A stretch of 64,000 bases of DNA from Arthrobacter subterraneus (lineage in GTDB: Bacteria; Actinomycetota; Actinomycetes; Actinomycetales; Micrococcaceae). Numbering within the stretch: position 1 is the first letter of the stretch; each line of letters begins with the position of its first letter. This document shows positions 8,758 through 17,259 of this stretch, in pieces. Position numbers and translations under genes: made by a program. The stretch spans positions 1-64,000 of the forward strand of contig NZ_FNDT01000010.1 of the NCBI RefSeq assembly GCF_900099735.1, given 5' to 3'. A model generated the notes under the pieces. That model made no database searches, was not told the origin of the DNA, and was given only the letters and a program-made list of their open reading frames with translations.

Positions 8758-9675
8758 ATGTCATTCGTCACCGTCACCGGGCCGGCGCTCGCCGCCGACA
8801 CCGTGCTGCACAAGGGCGCTCGCGTGCGGGCGGCTTCCGCTTCGGCGGAAGATGTCGCCGTGGCATCCCGCACCCGCCTCGGCACCATCGCCGGCCACGT
8901 CGTGCTGATCATGCTCGCGCTGTTCAGTGTCTTCCCCGTGTACTGGATGTTCGCCACCGCCTTCCGCGCCCCCGAGAACGCGCTCGACCAGACGCTGCTG
9001 CCCTGGCCGCTCAGCCTCGAGAACTTCGCCTACGTGTGGAACACCATCCCCATCGGCAACATGCTGTGGAACACCTTCGCGATGTCGATCATGCTCGCCG
9101 TGGCGCAGCTGCTCATCGCCGTGCTCGCCGCCTACGGGTTCGCCATGTGGGACTTCCGCGGGCGCAAGCTGCTCATGTTCCTCTTCATCGGGTCGTGGCT
9201 CGTGCCGTTCCAGGTCACGATGATCCCCAACTATGTGCTCGTGTCGCAGATGGGCCTGCTCGGCACCGTCGGGGGCGTCGTGATCCCCCAGCTCGCCGGA
9301 GCCTTCGCCGTGCTGCTCATGGTGCAGCACATGCGCGCCTTCCCCCGCGAGCTGATCGAAGCCGCACACCTCGACGGGCGCTCGAGCTGGGCCACGCTCT
9401 GGACCGTCGTCGTGCCCAACATGAAGCCGGCGCTCGCCGCGCTCGGGATCATGGCGTTCATCTCGGCGTGGAACGAATACCTCTGGCCGACGCTCATCAT
9501 GCGCCAGGGCGATGCACTCATCCAGGTCGGCGTGCGCAGCTTCTTGAGCGCCGAGGGAAACAACTGGGGCGCGACGATGGCCGCCGCCGGGCTCGCCTGC
9601 GTGCCCGTGCTGCTCATCTACGTGTTCCTCCAGCGATACGTCGTCGACGCCTTCGTGCGATCAGGACTCAAGTGA
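8758..9675 (+). CDS. Sugar-type ABC transporter permease (MalG/UgpE class)
   Basis: The start at 8758 is chosen because it follows the first permease stop by 8 bp; the open frame further upstream overlaps that gene. The 305-residue protein has a cytosolic N-terminus of about 45 residues and six transmembrane segments. Its EAA loop is ELIEAAHLDGRSSWATLWTV. It is the last gene of the operon. No clear terminator follows, only degenerate sequence. Confidence 0.92.
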   Translation: MSFVTVTGPALAADTVLHKGARVRAASASAEDVAVASRTRLGTIAGHVVLIMLALFSVFPVYWMFATAFRAPENALDQTLLPWPLSLENFAYVWNTIPIGNMLWNTFAMSIMLAVAQLLIAVLAAYGFAMWDFRGRKLLMFLFIGSWLVPFQVTMIPNYVLVSQMGLLGTVGGVVIPQLAGAFAVLLMVQHMRAFPRELIEAAHLDGRSSWATLWTVVVPNMKPALAALGIMAFISAWNEYLWPTLIMRQGDALIQVGVRSFLSAEGNNWGATMAAAGLACVPVLLIYVFLQRYVVDAFVRSGLK

Positions 9676-9881
9676 GGCACCGTCCCTACGGCTGAACTGA
9701 CCAAGCCACCCAAAGCAGCGACGTCTTGCACCGATCCCCTTGCGGGCGACGAACGCAAGCGGGAGGTCGCGGGCGATCTTCCGGGCGTCGTCAAGCGTGC
9801 CCCTACTCGTTGACTTCCCATGGCTGGCCGAAGCTGGCGCCGCGTACGACCGACCAAGCTTCTACCGCGCGCTCGCACGAG

Positions 9882-10148
9882 TCAATCGTCGCCCCACAGT
9901 CCCGTCACGTAGTAGTCCTCTGCGTCGGTGTAGATCGAATCGCCGACCCGCTCTTCAACGTTCGGGAGTCCGGCGAGCTCATCGGATGCGCCGTCGAGAA
10001 CCAACTCATATACGGAGCACTGCAGAAGGACCGGGACTAGCGTCACCTCATGTACGGCGTACTCGTGCTCCGGAGCACCGTCGTCGTCGTATTCGACGTG
10101 CAGGCTTCCCTCGTCGCGCGCCCGGACGTGCGTTAGCCAGGGTCGTTG
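9882..10148 (-). pseudogene. C-terminal fragment of an unrecognised acidic protein
   Basis: A minus-strand frame is open for 88 codons, from an in-frame stop at 10149-10151 to a stop at 9882-9884. It has no usable start in its first 30 codons. The encoded stretch is acidic and protein-like (for example HEYAVHEVTLVPVLLQCSVY and SIYTDAEDYYVTGLWGDD), so I read it as the 3' end of a gene whose 5' part is gone. The rest of 9676-10202 contains only short overlapping frames with no family match. The fragment fits the rearranged right edge of the foreign segment. Confidence 0.45.
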
Positions 10149-10202
10149 TCAAGGGGGGATGCAGACGACGGCTGTCAGCGCATTGTTGATCTGGAGGTAC
10201 TG

Positions 10203-10523
10203 ATGATCACCGCAGATCAACAAAGGCTGGTGTTCGAGCCGCTCGGCCAGGGCGCCTGGCGGCTGTGCGACGCCGGCATCGACGAAGCAAGCGCCGAGCG
10301 CTTGATCGCCTACGTGGAGCGCGCGGCGAGCGGCGGGTACGAGGCGATCTGGATGCGGCCGGGTCTGCGAGCCAGCCATCACGCGACGCGCGAAGACGTT
10401 CGACTGACTGCCATGGCGCAGCGGAGCGGGAAGGTCGCCTCGACGCGTTCGAAGCCGATCCCGATCCCGCATCTCACACCGCTGCAGTCCCCGCTAGCCC
10501 GAGGACTCCCCGGCGCCAACTGA
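10203..10523 (+). CDS. Small hypothetical protein, possibly frameshifted near its end
   Basis: The ATG at 10203 is preceded by GGAGG at 6-10 bp. The first 65 residues read as a compact domain (AWRLCDAGIDE, ERLIAYVERA, GYEAIWMRPG). After about 10430 a neighbouring frame reads more naturally (EGRLDAFEADPDP) than the annotated one, which becomes Lys/Pro-rich. A late frameshift is therefore possible. No known family is recognised. It lies between the ABC operon and the solo IS end. Confidence 0.5.
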   Translation: MITADQQRLVFEPLGQGAWRLCDAGIDEASAERLIAYVERAASGGYEAIWMRPGLRASHHATREDVRLTAMAQRSGKVASTRSKPIPIPHLTPLQSPLARGLPGAN

Positions 10524-10703
10524 CGAGCCGCACCCATCGCAATGGCGCGGGCCTGCGACTGGGCTCGGGGTCGCGCTTCTGAGTTGAAGCCGCCGCCCAC
10601 TGTTGTGGAGGCGCGGGCACTCGCATTGAACCGATCGCACGGCACCGCGTTAGACCAACACAGCTGTCCGGTTGGCTGTCGGCTCGGGCATCAGGTACAT
10701 GCC

Positions 10704-10739
10704 CTCACCCCATGACCCCCACCGAATGTCCGAAGAGCC
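10704..10739 (-). repeat. Solo ISL3-type terminal repeat, inverted relative to the end at position 1
   Basis: Read on the minus strand from 10739, this sequence begins GGCTCTTCGGACATTCGGTG and continues through the reverse complement of the transposase stop region, matching window positions 1-38 except for one substitution and a 2-bp shorter G run. Similarity stops at 10704, so no other IS sequence is present. The outer base (10739) abuts the methyltransferase reading frame exactly. The flanking 8 bp are GGATACGT (10740-10747). Confidence 0.85.
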
Positions 10740-11033
10740 GGATACGTCTTGGCACGGGAACCCGCCAATGAGGATGTCCACGGGTTCGACGTGACTCCAG
10801 TCGATGGTCGTGATGTCGCCGAGGTTCGGAGCCTCGGGCCAGTGTCGCGCGAAGACGCGGGCGACGGGCTCGTTGAGTTCTGAGAACCACACGGTCCTGG
10901 CGTTGAAGACGTGCTCGACGGCAAGGTCGAGGCCACCGTACCCGCTGAACAGCGACCCGATCCTGAGTCGTGGTTCGCCGCTGGCGTCAAGGTCGTGCAT
11001 GAAGTCTGCTCCGGTGACGGTCGTCTCCGGCAT
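10740..11033 (-). pseudogene. DNA (cytosine-5-)-methyltransferase, N-terminal fragment cut by an IS end
   Basis: About 98 residues of a C5-methyltransferase are readable from ATG 11033. Motif I (GSLFSGYGGLDLAVE) would bind S-adenosylmethionine, and motif IV (GGFPCQDVS) holds the catalytic Cys. The frame then runs into the IS end at 10739 and closes at 10650 with unrelated residues. The rest of the enzyme, including motifs VI-X, is absent from the window. The gene points away from the relaxase gene at 11265. The missing 3' part should lie to the left of window position 1 if 1-10739 inserted as one unit. Confidence 0.88.
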
Positions 11034-11264
11034 CGCCTCGTCACGGAGCTGATGCCGAGCTGGTCACCTGTCAGGTGCACGGCTCCGACACACCCGCCGC
11101 TCACCGAGCCCTGATCGACTCCGCGAGTCGCGCCACTGCCTCCGGTCTCTGCTCGCGCCCTGTTCGAGGTCACACGCGTCTTGCAGATCAAGGTTCGTCA
11201 ACCAAAGTTGACAGCGCGTTCGCGCGGTCAACGCCCGCTCACCTGACCGTCGAAAGGCGGTGGC
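11034..11264. other. Intergenic region before the relaxase; candidate origin of transfer or operator
   Basis: This 231-bp gap separates divergent genes, the methyltransferase fragment (minus) and the relaxase (plus). It contains a perfect inverted repeat, GTCAAC-CAAA-GTTGAC, at 11197-11212. GGTCAACG recurs at 11226-11233. MobF relaxases usually nick at an oriT close to their own gene, and such sites contain inverted repeats, so this is the best local candidate. The same palindrome could instead be a repressor site on the relaxase promoter. Confidence 0.4.
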
Positions 11265-14200
11265 GTGGTGACGGTCTCGATGCGCGTGATGTCGGCGGGT
11301 GATGGCTATAAGTACCTGCTGCGCACGATCGCGGCCGCAGACGGCGACCGCGCCCTCTCGACGCCGCTGACGAGGTACTACGCGGAGGCGGGAACACCAC
11401 CGGGCCGATGGCTGGGGTCCGGCGTCGTCTCGCTCGGCAGGGGGGAGCTCGCGGTGGGTGATCGGGTGTCGGAGGCTCAGCTCCAGCTCTTGATGGGCAT
11501 GGGCCGTGATCCGATCACCGGCGACCCGCTCGGTCGCGCGTTCCCGGCCTACAAGTCGGTGCCGGAGCGGATCGAGGCTCGGATCGCTGACCTTGACCCG
11601 GACCTGAGTCCGGGCGCGAAGGGTGAGGCGGTCGCTCGGATCGAGGCTGAGGAGGCCGAGCGCGGCAGGCGGCGGGCGGTGGCGGGGTTCGACTTCACTT
11701 TCTCGGTCCCGAAGTCCGCGTCGGCGTTGTGGGCGGTCGCCGACGCAGGGACGCAGGCGCTCATCGGTCAGGCGCATCATGCGGCGGTTGCGGAGGTGGT
11801 CGCGTTCATGGAGCGCGAGGTTGCAGCCACCCGCTCTGGCGCAACCGCCGGTGACGGAGCCGTTGCACAGGTCGATGTCACCGGCCTGGTCGCCACGGCG
11901 TTCGATCACTTCGACTCCCGCGCCGGCGACCCCCATCTGCACACCCACGTCGTCATCAGCAACAAGGTCCAGACCGCCTTCGACGGCAAATGGCGCAGTC
12001 TGGATGGCCGGCCGATGCACGCCGCCGTGGTCGCCCTGTCGGAGCTGCACGAGGCAGTGTTCGCCGACCACATGACCCGCACCTTCGGCGTCGAGTGGGA
12101 AGCCCGCGACATGGGCCGTGACCGCAACCCGGCATGGGCGATCAGCACCGTCCCGGAGGAGCTGGTAGCCGAGTTCTCCACCCGTGCTCGGCACATCGAC
12201 GCCGAGAAGAACAGACTCATCGCCGAGTACGTCGCCAAGAACGGCCGCCAACCCTCCACAGCCACGATCATCAAGCTCCGCGCCCAAGCCACCCTCGCCA
12301 CACGCCCGGAGAAGGAAGTGCGGTCGCTGGCCGACCTCACTGCCGACTGGCGCACCCGCGCCACCGGAGTGCTCGGCCACGACGCCACCAAATGGGCACG
12401 TGACGCGACCGACAACGACAAGCCGCTGCTGCTGCGAGCCGATGACGTGCCCCTGGATGCGATCGGCGAACTCGGCGAGTCGGTGGTCGGGGTGGTGGGT
12501 GAGAAGCGGTCCACGTGGCGGCGGTGGAACCTGATGGCAGAGGCGTCCCGGCAGACGATGGGCTGGCGCTTCGCCACCATGCGAGACCGCGAAGCGGTCG
12601 TCGCGATGATCGCCGACGCCGCCGAGCAAGCCTCGCTGCGGCTGACGCCGCCCGACCTCGCCACGAGCCCGGCCGCGTTCCGGAGGGTGGATGGCACGAG
12701 CGTGTTCCGCCCGAAGCACTCGACCGTGTTCTCCTCCGAGCTGCTGCTGGAGGCTGAGGACCGTCTGCTCGACCGCTCCCGCACCACGACCGGACCGACC
12801 GTCCCGCTGGCGACGGTCGAGAAGGTCACCACGAAGCCTGATCGTGAGGGGCGGATGCTCGGCGAGGATCAGGCCGACGCGCTCATGAAGATCGCGGTCT
12901 CCGGCCGCGTTCTTGATGTGCTGGTCGGCCCGGCAGGTGCGGGTAAGACCACCGCGATGAATGCCCTGCGCCGGGCGTGGGAGACCGATCACGGCAAGGG
13001 CTCGGTGGTCGGCCTAGCACCGTCCGCAGTGGCCGCGCAGGTCCTCGCCGACGACCTGGGCATCCAAACCGAGAACACCGCCAAGTGGTGGCAGAACTAC
13101 CTCGTCCACGGTACGACCTTCGAGGCCGGTCAGCTCGTCATCATCGACGAAGCCTCCCTGGCCGGAACCCTGTCCCTGGACCGCATCACCCACCTGGCCG
13201 ATCGGGCGGGGGCGAAGGTGCTGCTGGTAGGTGACTTCGCCCAACTCCAATCCGTGGACGCCGGCGGCGCGTTCAACCTGCTCGTGAGTGACCGGGACGA
13301 TGCGCCCGAGCTGGTCGACGTCCACCGCTTCACCAACGCCTGGGAGAAGACCGCCTCGCTCGCGTTGCGGCACGGTCGCACCGAGGTGGTCGACACCTAC
13401 CTCGACCACGACCGCATCCGCGACGGCGACGCCGAGGCGATGACCGACGCCGCCTACGCCGCCTGGCGCACCGACCGGAACCAAGGCTTGGTGTCGGTGC
13501 TGGTCGCTGAGACCCGCAACGACGTGACCACTCTGAACCAGCGCGCCCGTGCTGATCTGATCCTCGACGGCACCCTGACACCAGGCCGGGAGGTAGAACT
13601 CACAGACGGCGTCACTGCTGGGGTCGGGGACACGATCATCACCCGCCGCAACGACCGGCGCCTGCGCAACGGCAAGGACTGGGTCCGTAACGGCGACACC
13701 TGGACCATCAAGGACGTTCGCGACGACGGCTCGGTTACGATCCGCAAGACCGGCCGCCGGTTCGGCGGCTCCATCGTCCTCCCCGCCTCCTATGTGGCCG
13801 ATCACGCAGATCTGGGTTACGCGGTCACGGCGCACAGGGCGCAAGGCGTCACCGTTGACACCGCGCATGTGCTGGTGGAGCCGACGACCACGCGGGAGAA
13901 CTTCTACGTCGCGATGACCCGCGGCAAGCACTCCAACCGCGCCTACGTGATCCTCGACCGGCCCGACGAGCACGCCCACCCGCATCCCGGCGACACCCCC
14001 GACGCCACCGGCCTGTCGGTGCTGTTCGGTGTGCTCCAGCACGTCGGTGCCGAGCTGTCCGCGCACGAGACCATCACCGCCGAACACGAGCAGTGGGGGT
14101 CGATCGCTCAGCTTGCCGCCGAGTACGAGACCATCGCTGCCGCAGCCCAACACGACCGCTGGGCCACTCTCATCCGTGCTTCCGGCCTCACCGCCGAGCA

Positions 14201-14819
14201 AGCCGACACCGCGATCGAGTCCGAGGCGTTCGGAGCACTCACCGCCGAGCTGCGCCGCGCCGAGGCCAACCACCACGACCTCGACACCTTGTTCCCGCGA
14301 TTGGTGGCCGCACGCGGGTTCACCGATGCCGACGACATCGCCTTCGTCCTGCACTACCGGGTGGCTCGTGCCACCGCACGCCCAGCGGGCTCGGGTCGCA
14401 CCCGCAAGGCGCCACGGCTGATCGCCGGACTGATCCCGTCCGCGGACGGCCCGATGACCGACGATATGCGGCAGGCCCTCGATGAACGGCGGGAGCTGAT
14501 CGAGACCCGCGCCGACGCTGTGCTCGACACCGCACGCGACGCCGGAGAAGCCTGGACGCGGCCACTCGGTGACCCGCCGCGCGACCCGCGCAAGACGGCG
14601 GCGTGGCGACGCCACGCCCGCACCGTCGCCGCCTACCGCGACCGGTACGGCATAACCGACGACACACCCCTCGGCTCGGCACCGGAGAACGCGGCGCAGA
14701 AGATCGACGCCGCCCGCGCCAGAAGTGCGCTCATACGGGCACGTGACATCGCTCGGCAGCGCCCGAGAGACGCAGAGCGACGACCGGTCGAGCAAGCTGC
14801 CCCCACCCGGAGCCTGTAA
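11265..14819 (+). CDS. MobF-family conjugative relaxase with helicase domain (TrwC/TraI/TraA-like)
   Basis: The 1184-residue protein begins with a TrwC relaxase domain. Tyr residues occur at 15 and 17 and a YY pair at 38-39, and the metal-binding histidine triad is His224, His226 and His228 in DPHLHTHVV. A RecD-like helicase domain follows, with Walker A GPAGAGKTT (555-563), DEAS Walker B (628-631) and motif VI region AVTAHRAQGVTVDTAH. The C-terminal 250 residues are charged and probably helical. Such proteins nick one strand at oriT, stay attached to it and unwind it for transfer. Start is GTG 11265, with GGCGG a few bases upstream. No type IV secretion or coupling genes are in the window, so the element may be only mobilisable, or the transfer genes may lie elsewhere. 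Confidence 0.93.
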   Translation: MVTVSMRVMSAGDGYKYLLRTIAAADGDRALSTPLTRYYAEAGTPPGRWLGSGVVSLGRGELAVGDRVSEAQLQLLMGMGRDPITGDPLGRAFPAYKSVPERIEARIADLDPDLSPGAKGEAVARIEAEEAERGRRRAVAGFDFTFSVPKSASALWAVADAGTQALIGQAHHAAVAEVVAFMEREVAATRSGATAGDGAVAQVDVTGLVATAFDHFDSRAGDPHLHTHVVISNKVQTAFDGKWRSLDGRPMHAAVVALSELHEAVFADHMTRTFGVEWEARDMGRDRNPAWAISTVPEELVAEFSTRARHIDAEKNRLIAEYVAKNGRQPSTATIIKLRAQATLATRPEKEVRSLADLTADWRTRATGVLGHDATKWARDATDNDKPLLLRADDVPLDAIGELGESVVGVVGEKRSTWRRWNLMAEASRQTMGWRFATMRDREAVVAMIADAAEQASLRLTPPDLATSPAAFRRVDGTSVFRPKHSTVFSSELLLEAEDRLLDRSRTTTGPTVPLATVEKVTTKPDREGRMLGEDQADALMKIAVSGRVLDVLVGPAGAGKTTAMNALRRAWETDHGKGSVVGLAPSAVAAQVLADDLGIQTENTAKWWQNYLVHGTTFEAGQLVIIDEASLAGTLSLDRITHLADRAGAKVLLVGDFAQLQSVDAGGAFNLLVSDRDDAPELVDVHRFTNAWEKTASLALRHGRTEVVDTYLDHDRIRDGDAEAMTDAAYAAWRTDRNQGLVSVLVAETRNDVTTLNQRARADLILDGTLTPGREVELTDGVTAGVGDTIITRRNDRRLRNGKDWVRNGDTWTIKDVRDDGSVTIRKTGRRFGGSIVLPASYVADHADLGYAVTAHRAQGVTVDTAHVLVEPTTTRENFYVAMTRGKHSNRAYVILDRPDEHAHPHPGDTPDATGLSVLFGVLQHVGAELSAHETITAEHEQWGSIAQLAAEYETIAAAAQHDRWATLIRASGLTAEQADTAIESEAFGALTAELRRAEANHHDLDTLFPRLVAARGFTDADDIAFVLHYRVARATARPAGSGRTRKAPRLIAGLIPSADGPMTDDMRQALDERRELIETRADAVLDTARDAGEAWTRPLGDPPRDPRKTAAWRRHARTVAAYRDRYGITDDTPLGSAPENAAQKIDAARARSALIRARDIARQRPRDAERRPVEQAAPTRSL

Positions 14820-14929
14820 TGCGACCCCTACCCGAGCCGCAGGCACGCTCCGACACGTGTGGATACGCCACATACTCGACTCCAAGCGAGACAATCGTCA
14901 GTGGGCAGCCCGGTCCCCATCAGAGTGGC

Positions 14930-14958
14930 CTAACTGCGCCAGGTGCTATCTCGACTAC
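14930..14958 (+). promoter_or_regulatory. ECF-type promoter candidate before the sigma-factor gene (copy 1)
   Basis: CTAACT (14930-14935) is separated by 16 bp from CGACTAC (14952-14958). The 37-bp stretch 14930-14966 aligns without gaps to 17260-17296 with 29 identical positions, including an unbroken CTATCTCGACTAC. An AAC-containing -35 and a CGA/TC-rich -10 with 16-17 bp between them is the usual form of promoters read by ECF sigma factors. The predicted start of transcription (about 14965) excludes the GTG at 14943 as the sigma start codon. Confidence 0.65.
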
Positions 14959-15035
14959 GAGGTGAGGAGGACGGGGCCGATGATGAGACAGCCTCGATGG
15001 TGCCGGCGCTGGGACGAGTGGCCGAGGCGGCAGCG

Positions 15036-15575
15036 ATGAGCTACATGCCGCCAGATCTCGGTGCTCTCTACCTCCGTCATCGAGACGCTATGCACAAGGT
15101 TGCGGCCTCAGTGCTGCGCGAGGCCGGTCGTGCGTCTGAGGCGGACGACGCGGTGCACGACGCGATCGTCTCAATCATGGCTTCGCCACCGGAGAATGTG
15201 CGGAACTGGGAAGCATTCCTAGTCACCGCGGCGAAGCGAAAGGCACTGGATCGAATCCGATCAGCCGAGGTACGGCACGCCGGACCCGAGTTCGTCGAGG
15301 CCAGCCATGATCGCGCCGACGATTCCGACCTCGGGGAAGACGTAGCTGACGCCATTGACCAACAGGAAAGGGCTGGCCACGCGTGGGACTGTCTCTCGGT
15401 ACTGGACGAACGCCATCGAAAGGCGGTGTGGGAGACCACGGCGTTGGGACGGCCGCGATCCGAAGTGGCTATGGAACTGAGCGTGACTCCGGCACGTGTG
15501 AGCCAGATGACGACACGATCACTAGCACTCCTTCGAGAGGAAATGCGCAGAAGGGAGGAAGGGATCAATGAATAA
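15036..15575 (+). CDS. RNA polymerase sigma factor, ECF-like sigma-70 family
   Basis: The 179-residue protein (from ATG 15036; ATG 14997 is an alternative) contains sigma region 2 (LYLRHRDAMHKVAASVL, then ADDAVHDAIVSIM and FLVTAAKRKALDRIR). It also has region 4 with a helix-turn-helix near the C-terminus (RPRSEVAMELSVTPARVSQM). Regions 1 and 3 are missing, as in ECF factors. It overlaps the XRE gene by 8 bp, so the two products are probably made in proportion. The motif in front of it is repeated before 17344, which suggests that it drives its own operon and the defence genes. Confidence 0.88.
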   Translation: MSYMPPDLGALYLRHRDAMHKVAASVLREAGRASEADDAVHDAIVSIMASPPENVRNWEAFLVTAAKRKALDRIRSAEVRHAGPEFVEASHDRADDSDLGEDVADAIDQQERAGHAWDCLSVLDERHRKAVWETTALGRPRSEVAMELSVTPARVSQMTTRSLALLREEMRRREEGINE

Positions 15576-16233
15576 CGATGAACGCGACAGGCTTGTCGCC
15601 GAGCTGCTCGAACGACCGCAAGAGCGCGAACTGATCCTGCGTGACGCTGAGTTGACCGATCGAGAGCGCACAGAACTCGCTGGCATCGTTGAGACTGCGG
15701 ACGCACTCTGGCTTGCGGCCCAAGGTGCGCCCGCGCTCGAAGACGACCCCGTGGCAGCAATGCTCGGCCTGCTCCCTGACAGCGAATGTCGTCTCGACTC
15801 CGCTGCATTGTCTCGCGTAAGAAAGCGTGCGCGACTGAGCGTGAGCGACGTTGCCGCACGCCTGCGTGAGCGGGGGTGGGAGTTCGACAAGAGCGACGTG
15901 TTCAGGTGGGAGACTCGTACAGCGACGGATGTATCTCCCGCCGTGGTTCAGGCAATCGCTGAAATCTTCGGAGCACCGGTAGACGACCTGATCTCGGCCC
16001 CATCGGTGTCTTCTCTGCCCGATCATGTAGGCGCGGTACGCGCGCATCCTCTGTTCGCACAACTCGTTGACCGCTGGTCGCAGGCCCGCCGAGTGTCACG
16101 CGCCGTGGCTACGGCGACGCTCGAAAGCCGGATGCTTGCGACCGTGCACCGCGGGGAGCACCCCGACACAGAGCAACTGTTGCGTTCGCTCGACGCCCTT
16201 GTTGCCTCTGTCGAACAAGCCGACCGAGGGTAA
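15568..16233 (+). CDS. XRE-family regulator paired with the sigma factor (putative anti-sigma or CapH-like)
   Basis: The 221-residue protein has an acidic helical N-terminus (1-70), an XRE-type DNA-binding region (about 75-140, with LSVSDVAARLRERGWEFDKS and VVQAIAEIFGAPVDDLI) and a helical C-terminal domain. Its ATG lies inside the end of the sigma gene. In ImmR/ImmA and CapH/CapP systems an XRE repressor is cut or displaced by the neighbouring ImmA/IrrE protease. By analogy it may repress the promoters or hold the sigma factor. Which of these it does cannot be read from the sequence. Confidence 0.8.
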   Translation: MNNDERDRLVAELLERPQERELILRDAELTDRERTELAGIVETADALWLAAQGAPALEDDPVAAMLGLLPDSECRLDSAALSRVRKRARLSVSDVAARLRERGWEFDKSDVFRWETRTATDVSPAVVQAIAEIFGAPVDDLISAPSVSSLPDHVGAVRAHPLFAQLVDRWSQARRVSRAVATATLESRMLATVHRGEHPDTEQLLRSLDALVASVEQADRG

Positions 16234-16240
16234 GAGGCGT

Positions 16241-17257
16241 ATGAACCTGGAAGGTTGTGTTGATCAGGCACTGTCCCTGCTGACGGATGATGTGCGAGCC
16301 CGCTTCGCAGGGAACCCGACTAGCGTCCTCCGCACCGACCTCGACCTGACCGTCAGCGCTGTCGAACACCTTGCCAGTTCCCGTGACGACGGTGGCGCAT
16401 GTGATGGCGTGTCGTTCCTCCAAGACGGGGTGATCCTTTACGCACCCACGCCGTGGAGTCGGCGCGAGAACTTCACACTCGCCCACGAACTCGGGCACTG
16501 GCTCGCCGAGAGGGCTCCAGACATCTATGACTGGATCGCCGACCAGGACGAGCCTGGTCGCCTTCTCGAAACGGTCTGCGACCAGATCGCTCAACGCTTG
16601 CTTCTACCCGAGTCCGCGGCAACAGCGGTCATTGCTAGCGGCCCGATCAGAGCACAGCACCTGATCGACCTCTATAACGCTACTCAGGCAAGCCGACCAG
16701 TGTGCGCGATCGCTCTCGCCAAGCACCTGCCCGGCCTGGGGGCGATCGCCATCATCGACCGCTACACCGGCACCGTCACGCACGCCAGCGTCAAGCCCGA
16801 CCCCGAGCAAGGCTGGCCCACCGTCTTCCCTTGGCGAGACCAGAAGCTCACCGAAGGCCACCCGCTGCTCAACCTGACACCAGGAGCATCGACTGCTCGA
16901 CGCCTAGCCTGGCGGACCCCTTGGGGTACCCAAGCAGACTTCTACGTCGACGCCGTCAGCGACGACAAGCGCGCCATCGTCGTGTTCTGCGACCTAGACC
17001 TCTGGAATGTTGAGCAGTTCCATGCGCCCATCCAGCGCGACTTCGACAGCCGTCCGCTGCTCACTGGCTCATGTTGTGGGACGACGTTCGAGCGGCGAGG
17101 GTACCCGTGCTCGAACTGTGGCCAGCCGTTCTGCCCTCGTTGCGGCGATTGCCGCTGCGAGCGAGACGCCAAGCGTGAAGTGGTCTGCACTGAGTGCTTT
17201 CTCCAGTTCCAACCACATCTCGTCGTCGACGGCCTCTGCGTGGACTGTCGCTCCTGA
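16241..17257 (+). CDS. ImmA/IrrE-family metallo-endopeptidase with Cys-rich tail
   Basis: The 338-residue protein has the zinc protease motif HELGH at residues 82-86 and a downstream conserved segment (ETVCDQIAQRLLLPESA) typical of ImmA/IrrE (COG2856). The last 60 residues hold about a dozen cysteines in CxxC pairs (for example CSNCGQPFCPRCGDC), which predicts one or more zinc ribbons not found in the basic family. These could bind nucleic acid or sense redox state. The ATG at 16241 lies 7 bp after the XRE stop. Family proteases cleave XRE regulators after DNA damage, so this is the likely trigger of the cassette. Confidence 0.88.
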   Translation: MNLEGCVDQALSLLTDDVRARFAGNPTSVLRTDLDLTVSAVEHLASSRDDGGACDGVSFLQDGVILYAPTPWSRRENFTLAHELGHWLAERAPDIYDWIADQDEPGRLLETVCDQIAQRLLLPESAATAVIASGPIRAQHLIDLYNATQASRPVCAIALAKHLPGLGAIAIIDRYTGTVTHASVKPDPEQGWPTVFPWRDQKLTEGHPLLNLTPGASTARRLAWRTPWGTQADFYVDAVSDDKRAIVVFCDLDLWNVEQFHAPIQRDFDSRPLLTGSCCGTTFERRGYPCSNCGQPFCPRCGDCRCERDAKREVVCTECFLQFQPHLVVDGLCVDCRS

Positions 17258-17259
17258 CG

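Noticed and set aside
1909-9745. CCCCTTGCGGGC recurs near 1907 and 9731 and might be an att-type direct repeat.
   Set aside because: The match is only about 14 bp, GC-rich and without further flanking similarity; a third partial match at 2272 suggests chance.
14943-15035. Earlier GTG/ATG starts for the sigma factor.
   Set aside because: The GTG at 14943 lies inside the proposed promoter; the ATG at 14997 gives residues without sigma-like pattern, so 15036 was preferred.
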